NCBI GenBank assembly: GCA_023663945.1 | Contig: JAMPGL010000005.1 | Location: 1 to 64,000 of the forward strand | Origin: Lachnospiraceae bacterium | Lineage (GTDB): Bacteria; Bacillota; Clostridia; Lachnospirales; Lachnospiraceae | Direction of reading: 5' to 3' | Length of the DNA stretch: 64,000 nt | The notes under the pieces: generated by a model | The model's database searches: none | What the model was told of the DNA's origin: nothing | What the model saw: only the letters and a program-made list of their open reading frames with translations | Position numbers and translations under genes: made by a program | Shown: positions 26,230 to 34,500 of the stretch, piece after piece | Layout: each line of letters starts with the position of its first letter | How positions within the stretch are numbered: the stretch's first letter is position 1

Positions 26230-27546
26230 ATGAATTTATACGAAAAGCTGTTAAGCGGGGAAGAAAAGTTAGCATTGGTCGGTTTGGGCTATGTGGGAAT
26301 GCCTATTGCGGTGGCGTTTGCGCGGAAGATTAAGGTGGTAGGTTTTGACCTGAATGAGAAAAAAATTGAATTGTATCAAAATGGAGTTGACCCTACCAAT
26401 GAAGTGGGAAATGAAGTGATTAAGAATACTTCTGTGGAGTTTACGGCGGATGCCAAAAAGCTCCGGGAGGCGAAATTCCATATTGTGGCGGTTCCCACGC
26501 CGGTCAACGATGACCACACGCCGGATTTAAGCCCGGTGGAAGGGGCAAGCCGTATTTTGGGACAGAATTTGACGAAGGGCTCCGTGGTGGTGTTTGAGTC
26601 CACTGTTTATCCCGGAGTGACGGAAGAAATCTGTGTTCCGATCTTGGAGAAGGAATCCGGATTAAAGTGCGGCGTAGATTTTAAGATTGGTTATTCCCCG
26701 GAGCGGATCAATCCCGGAGATAAGGTGCATCGTCTGGAAACCATTGTGAAAATTGTGTCCGGCATGGATGAGGAGACCTTAGACACCATAGCAAAGGTTT
26801 ATGAATTAGTGGTGGAAGCAGGGGTTTACCGCGCGCAGTCCATTAAAGTGGCGGAAGCTGCCAAGGTGATTGAAAACAGTCAGAGGGATATTAACATTGC
26901 GTTTATGAATGAACTTTCCATTATATTTAATAAAATGGGAATTGATACCAAATCGGTGCTGGAAGCTGCCGGGACGAAGTGGAATTTCTTGAAATTCTAC
27001 CCCGGGCTGGTAGGCGGGCACTGTATTGGAGTTGACCCTTATTACCTGACCTACAAGGCGGAGGAGCTTGGCTATCACTCACAGATCATTCTTTCCGGAC
27101 GGCGGATCAATGACGATATGGGTAAATATGTGGCGGAGAGCATGGTCAAGAACCTGATTAAGGCAGATATTCCGGTAAAACATGCAAAGGTGGCGATTCT
27201 TGGCTTTACCTTTAAAGAGAATTGTCCGGACACCAGAAACACCAAGGTTATCGATATTTATAAGGAGCTTGGGGAATATGGGATTACGCCGGCTGTGGTG
27301 GATCCGGCGGCGGATGCGGAGGAAGCAGAGAGGCTTTATGGCATCACATTTGAGACCATGGATGCGGTGAAAAATATGGATGCCGTGATTGTTGCGGTTG
27401 CCCACTCTCAGTTTTTGGATTTGAAGAAAGAGACAATCAATAACTTTTACAATCCAAAGCACGAAAAGAAGGTCTTTATGGACTTAAAGGGATTGTTTGA
27501 CCGAAATGAGTATCTGACGGAAGATTATGTTTATTGGAGACTGTAA
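26230..27546 (+). CDS. tviB: UDP-N-acetyl-hexosamine 6-dehydrogenase (TviB/WbpA-like)
   Basis: This 438-residue nucleotide-sugar dehydrogenase oxidises C6 of UDP-GlcNAc or UDP-GalNAc to the uronic acid in two NAD-dependent steps. The NAD site is GLGYVGMP at 18-25, the active-site cysteine is C265 in GGHCIGVDPYYL, and a UDP-binding C-terminal domain contains LGFTFKENCPDTRNTK. AAAGGAG before the ATG supports the start. The adjacent epimerase makes a TviB/TviC-type route to UDP-GalNAcA likely. The two asparagine-synthase-like enzymes downstream could amidate the resulting uronic acids. Confidence 0.88.
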   Translation: MNLYEKLLSGEEKLALVGLGYVGMPIAVAFARKIKVVGFDLNEKKIELYQNGVDPTNEVGNEVIKNTSVEFTADAKKLREAKFHIVAVPTPVNDDHTPDLSPVEGASRILGQNLTKGSVVVFESTVYPGVTEEICVPILEKESGLKCGVDFKIGYSPERINPGDKVHRLETIVKIVSGMDEETLDTIAKVYELVVEAGVYRAQSIKVAEAAKVIENSQRDINIAFMNELSIIFNKMGIDTKSVLEAAGTKWNFLKFYPGLVGGHCIGVDPYYLTYKAEELGYHSQIILSGRRINDDMGKYVAESMVKNLIKADIPVKHAKVAILGFTFKENCPDTRNTKVIDIYKELGEYGITPAVVDPAADAEEAERLYGITFETMDAVKNMDAVIVAVAHSQFLDLKKETINNFYNPKHEKKVFMDLKGLFDRNEYLTEDYVYWRL

Positions 27547-27560
27547 AAGGAGTATGGGAA

Positions 27561-28538
27561 ATGGGATATAAAGCGTTGAAGTTTGAGAAGGACAGCGTAT
27601 TTCTTGTGACGGGAGGGGCGGGGTTTATCGGTTCTAATCTGTGCGAAGCGATTCTTTCTATGGGCTATACCGTAAGGTGCATGGACAACCTTTCTACAGG
27701 AAAATACGAAAACATAGAACCTTTTCTTGCAAATCCCAGATTTACCTTTTTGAAAGAGGATATTCGGGAGTTAGAGGCATGCATGGAAGCAGTAAAAGGC
27801 GTGGATTACGTGCTAAATCAGGCGGCTTGGGGAAGTGTCCCCAGAAGTATTGAGATGCCTCTTTTGTATGAGGAAATCAACATCAGAGGAACCTTAAATA
27901 TGATGGAGGCATCCAGACAGAATCATGTGAAAAAGTTTGTTTATGCATCCAGCTCTTCCGTGTATGGAGACCATCCGGTGCTTCCCAAAAAAGAGGGGCA
28001 CGAAGGAAAACTGCTTTCCCCTTATGCATTGACCAAGCATGTGGATGAGGAGTACGGCAGGCTCTACAAAGTTTTGTACGGGCTGGATACTTACGGAATG
28101 CGGTATTTTAATGTATTTGGAAGAAGGCAGGATCCGGAGGGGGCTTATGCGGCGGTTATCCCTAAGTTTATCAAACAGCTTATGAACGGGGAAACGCCTA
28201 CCATTAACGGCGATGGAAGACAGTCCAGAGACTTTACTTATGTGGATAATGTGATAGAAGCAAACTTAAAGGCATGTCTTGCGCCCTCAGAGGCGGCGGG
28301 GGAAGCTTTTAACATCGGCGCCGGAGGCAGGGAATATTTGATTGATGTGTATTATGAGCTTTGCAGGGCGCTTGGTAAGGATGTGGAACCCAATTACGGA
28401 CCGGACCGCGCCGGTGACATTAAGGATTCCAATGCGGATATCAGCAAGGCAAGGGAGCTTTTGGGTTATGATCCGGAGTATGATTTTGCAAAGGGAATCG
28501 CGCTGGCAATTGACTGGTATAAGGAGAATCTTTCGTGA
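27561..28538 (+). CDS. tviC: UDP-N-acetyl-hexosamine(uronic acid) 4-epimerase (TviC/WbpP-like)
   Basis: This 325-residue extended SDR epimerase has the NAD motif GGAGFIG (18-24), ASSSSVYG (129-136), the catalytic Y155-x3-K159 in YALTK, and the UDP-sugar block RYFNVFGRRQDPEGAYAAVI. The last pattern is typical of Gne/WbpP/TviC enzymes acting on N-acetylated sugars. It most likely interconverts the UDP-GlcNAc(A) and UDP-GalNAc(A) forms with the preceding dehydrogenase. The ATG at 27561 has AAAAGGAG eight bases upstream, whereas a TTG at 27534 falls inside the previous gene. Its stop overlaps the next start by four bases. Confidence 0.87.
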   Translation: MGYKALKFEKDSVFLVTGGAGFIGSNLCEAILSMGYTVRCMDNLSTGKYENIEPFLANPRFTFLKEDIRELEACMEAVKGVDYVLNQAAWGSVPRSIEMPLLYEEINIRGTLNMMEASRQNHVKKFVYASSSSVYGDHPVLPKKEGHEGKLLSPYALTKHVDEEYGRLYKVLYGLDTYGMRYFNVFGRRQDPEGAYAAVIPKFIKQLMNGETPTINGDGRQSRDFTYVDNVIEANLKACLAPSEAAGEAFNIGAGGREYLIDVYYELCRALGKDVEPNYGPDRAGDIKDSNADISKARELLGYDPEYDFAKGIALAIDWYKENLS

Positions 28539-29275
28539 AAATCGCAGTGAGGTTAGATGACATTATACCTGATATGGACTGGGAGCGTTTTTTGGAATTT
28601 AAAAAGCTTCTTGACCGGTATCAGGTGAAACCGCTTATAGGGGTGGTTCCCGACAATCAGGATGAGAATTTAAAAGGAAGCGGTCAGGGAAGGCCGGAAG
28701 ACTTCTGGGCATATATTGCAGGATTGCAAAAATCCGGCTGGACGATTGCTATGCATGGTTATCAGCACATTTACACCACAAAGAAGGGCGGATTGTTTCC
28801 TCTTAATAATTTTTCGGAATTTGCAGGCGTTTCTTATGAGAAGCAGAGGCAGATGCTGGAGAGCGGGAAGAAGCTTTTAAAGGAAAAAGGCATTGAGACG
28901 GATCTTTTTATGGCACCGGCGCATTCCTATGACGAGAATACGCTGAAGGCGCTTACGGATGCGGGATTCCGGGCGCTTACGGATGGATTTGGAAGCTGTC
29001 CCTACCAATATAAAGGGTTGACCTTCTATCCGATTTCATTTCGTATTTCAGGAACATTAAAAAAGAAAAGCGGTTATTCAACGCTGGTAGTTCACCCGGC
29101 AACGAACACCGAAAAAGATTTAGAGCGCTATGAAGGGTATTTTCAGAGAAAGGATGTTCATTGGATTTCTTATGAGGAATACCGAAAGGCGCCGACTGTG
29201 CGGAGGGGGCTTTCAGGAAGCGTTAAGGAATTTTTGATGGCAAAAGGGAAGCAGCTGCTGGTCAGAATCAGATAA
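28535..29275 (+). CDS. DUF2334-type polysaccharide deacetylase-like protein
   Basis: This 246-residue protein matches the DUF2334 branch of the NodB/polysaccharide deacetylase fold. It shows RLDDI (5-9), the metal-type motif HGYQHIY near residue 74, APAHSYDENTL in the middle and VVHPATN near the end. No signal peptide or membrane segment is seen, so it would act on cytoplasmic intermediates, perhaps removing an N-acetyl group from a lipid-linked sugar. The GTG start overlaps the previous stop (GTGA), and AAGGAG lies eight bases upstream. Confidence 0.75.
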   Translation: MKIAVRLDDIIPDMDWERFLEFKKLLDRYQVKPLIGVVPDNQDENLKGSGQGRPEDFWAYIAGLQKSGWTIAMHGYQHIYTTKKGGLFPLNNFSEFAGVSYEKQRQMLESGKKLLKEKGIETDLFMAPAHSYDENTLKALTDAGFRALTDGFGSCPYQYKGLTFYPISFRISGTLKKKSGYSTLVVHPATNTEKDLERYEGYFQRKDVHWISYEEYRKAPTVRRGLSGSVKEFLMAKGKQLLVRIR

Positions 29276-29304
29276 AAAGGAAGCAGACAGCGAAAGGGCT
29301 TGTG

Positions 29305-30429
29305 ATGGAAAAGAAAACTCCTGTTCGGATTTTACATGTTTTGGGAAACACCAATTTAGGAGGGGCTGAGAGCCGGACGATGGATTTGTACCGCCATATG
29401 GACCGGGAAAGAGTTCAGTTTGACTTTCTTGTACACACCAGGCAGGAAGGTCATTTTGATAAGGAAATTCAAGAGCTGGGCGGACACATTTATCGTGTTC
29501 CCCGTTTTCGCATCTATAATTATTTTTCTTATGTGAAGGCAATGAAAGCTTTTTTCCTTGAACATTCCGATTTCCGTGCAGTTCAGGGACATATGACCAG
29601 CACCGCCGCAATTTATCTTCCCATTGCAAAAAAGGCGGGGATCCCCATTACGATTGCCCACGCCAGAAGCGCCGGCGTGGATAAGGGCGTCAAAGGGCTT
29701 GCCACCAGATGGATGCGCCGGAGCCTGCCGGACAAAACGGATTATATGTTTACCTGTTCAAGGCTTGCGGGAATATCTGTCTTTGGCGCGAAAGCAGTGG
29801 AGGATGGGAAAACGATCTTTATGCCTAACGCCATTGACTGCAAGAAGTTTGACTATTGTCCGGATATGCGCGATAAGATAAGGGCACAGCTGGGGCTTTC
29901 CCAGCGTTATGTGATTGGGCATGTGGGAAGATTTCATTATGCCAAAAACCATGAATACCTTCTCCAAATATTTGCCGGGCTCTGCAGGCAGGGAAAAAAA
30001 GAATATGCTCTGCTTCTCTTGGGAGAAGGAGAAAAAATGGAAGAGATGAAACGTCTTGCCGGGGAACTGCAGATTCAGGATCAGGTAATTTTTGCAGGAA
30101 ATAAGAGCAACGTATACGACTATTATCAAGCCATGGACTATTTTGTGTATCCATCCCGCTACGAAGGGCTTCCGGGAACGGTGCTGGAAGCTCAGGCATC
30201 GGGGCTTCCCTGCCTGATGTCGGATCGTATCTGCGAAGAGGTGGCGGTGACGGAGCTGGTGCACACCATGGGGATAGAGGAGCCGCCAGAGCGGTGGGCG
30301 GACTATATTGAAAAGACGGAAGATTATACAAGGACAAGTCATGCGGAAGCGGTCAGCGAAGCTGGATTTGATGCGGGGGAGCAGGCGGAGATGATGATGA
30401 GGTTTTATGAGACGGGGAGGCTCAAATGA
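29305..30429 (+). CDS. Glycosyltransferase family 4 (EpsF-like)
   Basis: This 374-residue GT-B enzyme begins with RILHVLGNTNLGGAESRTMDL, typical of EpsF/WcaL-type retaining transferases, and carries IGHVGRFHYAKNHEYLL and the donor-site motif PSRYEGLPGTVLEAQASGLP. It would add one sugar to a lipid-linked intermediate at the cytoplasmic face. An ATG at 29305 directly after a GTG is taken as the start, with AAAGGG upstream. It overlaps the formyltransferase gene by four bases. Donor and linkage cannot be predicted. Confidence 0.78.
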   Translation: MEKKTPVRILHVLGNTNLGGAESRTMDLYRHMDRERVQFDFLVHTRQEGHFDKEIQELGGHIYRVPRFRIYNYFSYVKAMKAFFLEHSDFRAVQGHMTSTAAIYLPIAKKAGIPITIAHARSAGVDKGVKGLATRWMRRSLPDKTDYMFTCSRLAGISVFGAKAVEDGKTIFMPNAIDCKKFDYCPDMRDKIRAQLGLSQRYVIGHVGRFHYAKNHEYLLQIFAGLCRQGKKEYALLLLGEGEKMEEMKRLAGELQIQDQVIFAGNKSNVYDYYQAMDYFVYPSRYEGLPGTVLEAQASGLPCLMSDRICEEVAVTELVHTMGIEEPPERWADYIEKTEDYTRTSHAEAVSEAGFDAGEQAEMMMRFYETGRLK

Positions 30430-31358
30430 ATTATAAGGTAGTTGTTTTTGGAGTGAAGGATACTTCCGAGAATATTGTATCATTCATACAGGAAAAAATA
30501 TGTCCGGTGGATCTAGTGATTACAATTGCGCCGGAGGTGACACAGAAAAATCAAATTTCCGGTTACAAAGGGCTTTCTTTTTTGACGGAAAAGTATGGAA
30601 TACCGGTTCATGAGGCGGACAGCTATTATCTGACAGATGAGAAAACCCAGCAGTTTCTAAAAGAAAATGAATTTGATATTGGCATTTCCATGGGATGGCA
30701 GAGGCTGATTCCGGCTTCTGTGCTTGACAGGTTTCAGTATGGAATTTACGGATTTCATGGAAACAGCGGTTATCTGCCCTTCGGAAGGGGGCGTTCTCCC
30801 TTAAACTGGTCAATTATACTTGGAGACAGTCGTTTCAATTTAAATTTATTCCGGTACGATGAGAAGGCGGACAGCCCTAATATTTTTGCCACGGAAATGT
30901 TTTCCATAACCCCTCATGACGACATTCGTACAGCCCAGTATAAGAATATGATCTGCTCCAAAAATCTCATTGTAAAATTATTGACGGCTTATCGGGAGGG
31001 AAACATTACAATCCGGACGGATTCCAAAGATTATGATTCCTGGTATCCAAAGCGGACTGCAGCGGATGGCAAGATAGATTTCCATTTGCGAACAAGGGAA
31101 ATCTATAATTTAATACGCGGGGTTGCGGCTCCTTTTCCGGGGGCGTTTGCCTATGCTGGTGAGCCGGATGAGAAAAATAAGGTGACCATTTGGGCGGCTC
31201 ATCCTTTTGACGAGATGATTGACTTTTCCTGCTATGAGCCGGGAGAAGTGATTGATATTTTTGACGGCAGACTGGTGGTAAGGACGGTGGACGGTTCCCT
31301 TTTGATTGACAAATACGAAGCTTGCAGAGAACTTGTGACAGGAGATGTTTTGCGGTAA
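30426..31358 (+). CDS. Sugar N-formyltransferase (methionyl-tRNA formyltransferase-like)
   Basis: This 310-residue protein has the formyltransferase fold used by ArnA, WbkC and related sugar N-formyltransferases, which move a formyl group from N10-formyl-THF to an amino sugar. The active-site block is GFHGNSGYLPFGRGRSPL with H111, and D134 in ILGD follows. The usual Asn two residues before the histidine is G109 here, as in a divergent branch of the family. The C-terminal third has the OB-like accessory domain. The likely substrate is a 4-amino-4,6-dideoxy sugar nucleotide, such as the product of the WecE-like enzyme at 10600. It is not the housekeeping fmt, judging by context and motif. Confidence 0.78.
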   Translation: MNYKVVVFGVKDTSENIVSFIQEKICPVDLVITIAPEVTQKNQISGYKGLSFLTEKYGIPVHEADSYYLTDEKTQQFLKENEFDIGISMGWQRLIPASVLDRFQYGIYGFHGNSGYLPFGRGRSPLNWSIILGDSRFNLNLFRYDEKADSPNIFATEMFSITPHDDIRTAQYKNMICSKNLIVKLLTAYREGNITIRTDSKDYDSWYPKRTAADGKIDFHLRTREIYNLIRGVAAPFPGAFAYAGEPDEKNKVTIWAAHPFDEMIDFSCYEPGEVIDIFDGRLVVRTVDGSLLIDKYEACRELVTGDVLR

Positions 31359-32566
31359 TGGATGAGAAAAAAAAACTGATGTTAATATCGCCGATGCTCC
31401 ATCAGGGAGGGTTTGAGCGTGTATGCGTGACAACGGCGCGGCTGTTGGCAGATTATTTTGACATAACAGTTGTTATATTTGATTCGGCAGATATTGCCTA
31501 TAATATAGATGGACTGAATATTATTGACTTGAAACTGGGGGTTAAAAAAGGAAAGCTGGGAAAACTCTGGAACATCGTCAGAAGAAGCCATCGATTGTAT
31601 CAGCTAAAGAAAAGGTTAGGAATCGATATTTGTTACAGCTTTGGTACCACTGCTAATTTGGTTAATGCCATTTCTAAAACCAAAACGACAAAAATCTGGT
31701 TAGGACTGAGAAGCTATATGGATATGGAAGAGCGCCTCAAAATAAGGCTTTTTGTAAAACGGTCGGATCTGATGATTTGTTGTTCAAAAGTAATTGAACA
31801 GGAATTGAAAAGGAAGTATCATTGCGATAAAGCAGCTACTATGTATAATCCATATCATGTAGAGGATATCCGGAAACAAGCGATGGAAAATGAGCCGAAA
31901 CTGCCCTGGAATGATGTGGATAGCCAAGGAAGGACGGTTAGGTGCATAGTTTCCATGGGAAGGGAAGATGGGGTAAAGGGATTTTGGCATCTGCTTAAAG
32001 CTTTTTCACTGATTCATATCAAAATTCCGGAAACACGGCTGATTATTTTGGGGGATGGAAGTTTCGCACCCTACAAAAAGCTTGCAGAAGATTTGAAAAT
32101 TCAGGATGCAGTATATTTTGCGGGTATGCAAAAAGAACCTTATCAATATTTGAAAAAGGGAGAAGTATATATTCTGACATCTTTAAGGGAAGGATTTCCC
32201 AATGCTCTTGTGGAAGGAATGGCGCTTGGGCTTGCGCCTGTAAGTACAGACTGTATGACCGGTCCGGCTGAAATTTTGTTAAAAGAGATGCAGAGAGAAC
32301 GCTTTAATCAAAATGAAAATGCAATTTACGGGGAGTATGGTATTCTAATCCCGCCTATGAACGAAAAAGCAGATTTTATTGCAGATCATATCCTTCGGGA
32401 AGAACAGAATTTGGCGGATGTTGTGGTGGATTTGCTTGAAGATGATAAAAAGCTTCAAAGGTATCAGCTGGCAGCAAAAAAAAGGACACAATTTTTTACC
32501 TATGAAAGCTATACTCAGCAATTCTTGCAGTTAGCTTGTGAGAAGAAACCAAATATGATAGAATAG
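31358..32566 (+). CDS. Glycosyltransferase family 4
   Basis: This 402-residue GT-B enzyme begins LMLISPMLHQGGFERV and has a donor domain with VSMGREDGVKGFWHLLKAF and LTSLREGFPNALVEGMALGLAPVSTDC. The STDCMTGPAEIL end of that block is a variant of the CPCGGP motif in the related GT4s at 32605 and 36451. The ATG shares one base with the previous stop (TAATG), so translation is probably coupled. From here on base composition becomes more AT-rich than in the 6-31 kb segment, suggesting separately acquired blocks. Acceptor and donor are unknown. Confidence 0.77.
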   Translation: MDEKKKLMLISPMLHQGGFERVCVTTARLLADYFDITVVIFDSADIAYNIDGLNIIDLKLGVKKGKLGKLWNIVRRSHRLYQLKKRLGIDICYSFGTTANLVNAISKTKTTKIWLGLRSYMDMEERLKIRLFVKRSDLMICCSKVIEQELKRKYHCDKAATMYNPYHVEDIRKQAMENEPKLPWNDVDSQGRTVRCIVSMGREDGVKGFWHLLKAFSLIHIKIPETRLIILGDGSFAPYKKLAEDLKIQDAVYFAGMQKEPYQYLKKGEVYILTSLREGFPNALVEGMALGLAPVSTDCMTGPAEILLKEMQRERFNQNENAIYGEYGILIPPMNEKADFIADHILREEQNLADVVVDLLEDDKKLQRYQLAAKKRTQFFTYESYTQQFLQLACEKKPNMIE

Positions 32567-32604
32567 GAAAATGGTCAATTGTGATGCTTTAAAAGGTGCA
32601 GGGT

Positions 32605-33708
32605 ATGGACAAAATTTTGTTTCATTTAAACTCCTTAGAGCAGGGCGGGGCGGAACGGGTTGTCTCCAATCTTGCCAATCAGTTCGTTAAGGAGAACTAT
32701 GAGGTGATTGTTGCCACACAATGGCAGGGAGAAGATGAGTTTCAGCTGGATTCCAGAGTACGGCGGATCCATGTAGGCATGACAGAGCAGGATGCAAAAA
32801 AGAACCGGATCAGAAAGGCATTATTGCGGATCTGGTATCTTCGAAAATGTATCAAGACGGAAAACCCGGATATCGTTATTGCATTTGCGCATAAGGCAAA
32901 TTACAGGGCACTGACCGCCGCGATAGGCTTGAAGATACCGGTGGTAATCTCGATCAGGACAGATCCGAAGGGACATTATGATTCTCTTCTGGATAAGATA
33001 CAGATTCCTCTGCTTTTTCCAAGAGCGGCAGGCTGCGTTTTTCAGACGGAAGGGCAAAGAGAGTTTTTTCCCCAATATTTACAACAAAAATCCAGAATTA
33101 TCTTAAATCCGGTAAATGATAAATATCTGAATACTCCTAAGGTGGAGGTCAGGGAAAAGACGGTGGTCCAGTCGGGGAGGCTGGTAGATTTTAAAAACCA
33201 GCCTATGCTGTTAAAAGCGTTTTTAAAGGTGCATGAGAAGCATCCGGATTATGACTTGAAAATTTATGGACCGGATTCTTTTGACGGAACTAAGGAGATT
33301 CTTGAGAAAATAATAAAAGAAAATCATGCAGAGAGATTCATCCATTTGATGGGAGGGAGCGATGAGCTCGAAAAACAGCTTCCCAAAGCAGCCGTGTATG
33401 CTTTTTCTTCTGATTGGGAAGGGCTTCCCAATGCGCTTTTGGAGGCAATGGCGCTTGGAATGCCGATTGTCGCCACAGACTGCCCGTGCGGAGGACCGAA
33501 AACGGTGATTGTAGATGGAGAAAATGGGCTTTTGGTTCCCATTAAGGATCAAAATGCTATGGCTGACGGTATCAACCGATTGATAGAGGATAGGGAATTT
33601 GCTGAGCGATTGGGAGAAAATGCAAGAAAGATCAGTGAAAAGATAAATAGTGTTTCGATTCTTGCGCAGTGGCGGGACTATATAGAAGAAATAATTTTAG
33701 AGAAATAG
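32605..33708 (+). CDS. Glycosyltransferase family 4 (PglH/PglJ-like)
   Basis: This 367-residue GT-B enzyme opens with ILFHLNSLEQGGAERVVSNL and has QSGRLVDFKNQPMLLKAF plus the donor motif SSDWEGLPNALLEAMALGMP followed by ATDCPCGGPK. The DCPxGGP stretch and EGLPN resemble PglH/PglJ-type GalNAc transferases, although specificity cannot be proven. It is clearly paralogous to the GT4 at 36451, which shares NLAxxL near the N terminus and the VxTDCPCGGP block. AGGTG six bases before the ATG supports the start. It precedes a NodB-like gene and the first asparagine-synthase-like gene. Confidence 0.8.
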   Translation: MDKILFHLNSLEQGGAERVVSNLANQFVKENYEVIVATQWQGEDEFQLDSRVRRIHVGMTEQDAKKNRIRKALLRIWYLRKCIKTENPDIVIAFAHKANYRALTAAIGLKIPVVISIRTDPKGHYDSLLDKIQIPLLFPRAAGCVFQTEGQREFFPQYLQQKSRIILNPVNDKYLNTPKVEVREKTVVQSGRLVDFKNQPMLLKAFLKVHEKHPDYDLKIYGPDSFDGTKEILEKIIKENHAERFIHLMGGSDELEKQLPKAAVYAFSSDWEGLPNALLEAMALGMPIVATDCPCGGPKTVIVDGENGLLVPIKDQNAMADGINRLIEDREFAERLGENARKISEKINSVSILAQWRDYIEEIILEK

Positions 33709-33721
33709 TGAGGAATTATTA

Positions 33722-34486
33722 ATGTTTTCATATGCAGATTACAGAGAAATTATAAATATCATCAAAGCGTCAGGGCGGTCCATGGGATATAAAAAGGCTC
33801 TAAGCAGCGATAGGTTTATTATCATGCGCCATGATGTGGAATACAGCGTAGAGAGGGCGTACTATCTGGCAAAGGTAGAAGAGAGTATGGATTTTTCATC
33901 TACCTTTTTCTTTCAATGGACGAACAATTCTTATAATATCCTTTCGCGCAGAAACATGAATATGATTAAGGACATGCACGAGAGGGGGCATAGCATCGGG
34001 CTCCATTTTGCGCTTAACGGCATGACAGATATGCAGATGATCCGCAGGCAGATTACCAAGGAAATGAACATTTTAAGTGAAATGTTTGGATTTGAGATTA
34101 ATACCTTTTCCATTCACAGGCCGTCTAAGGATGTACTCAGGGAAAATATCAAACTGCCGGGAATTATTAATGCATATCAGGATGACTTCTTTACTTTTGC
34201 AGAAAGCATATCGGAAGATACCGATTTAAAAGTGAAATATATGTCAGACGCCAACCACATATGGCGTTATGGATACCCGGATGCCGTTAATATTAACAGC
34301 TGCAATAAAGTACAGATTTTAATTCATCCATTTTCCTGGTGCAAACAAGGATATGACAATTTTGATAATTATAAGGCATTGGTTGGTGAAAAGCTGATTG
34401 AGATGATAGAGAGCATCGATCAGGAATGCAAAGACTTTGGCGAATATAAAGACTGGTTTATGGAGCACACCGGTCTGCATGCGTAA
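33722..34486 (+). CDS. NodB-fold polysaccharide deacetylase-like protein
   Basis: This 254-residue protein has a deacetylase-type first motif RHDVE (about 37-41) and a second block GHSIGLHFALNG. IHRPSKD and the late LIHPFSW complete a NodB-like pattern with Asp and His residues suitable for metal binding. No signal peptide is seen, so a cytoplasmic role on sugar intermediates is likely, as for the DUF2334 protein at 28535, from which it is quite different in sequence. GAGG before the ATG supports the start. The substrate is unknown. Confidence 0.65.
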   Translation: MFSYADYREIINIIKASGRSMGYKKALSSDRFIIMRHDVEYSVERAYYLAKVEESMDFSSTFFFQWTNNSYNILSRRNMNMIKDMHERGHSIGLHFALNGMTDMQMIRRQITKEMNILSEMFGFEINTFSIHRPSKDVLRENIKLPGIINAYQDDFFTFAESISEDTDLKVKYMSDANHIWRYGYPDAVNINSCNKVQILIHPFSWCKQGYDNFDNYKALVGEKLIEMIESIDQECKDFGEYKDWFMEHTGLHA

Positions 34487-34500
34487 GGCGGAGGAAGATT

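Noticed and set aside
29758..30483. Overlapping minus-strand frames opposite the GT4 at 29305
   Set aside because: Both are shadows of a well-supported glycosyltransferase gene and have no coherent family features.
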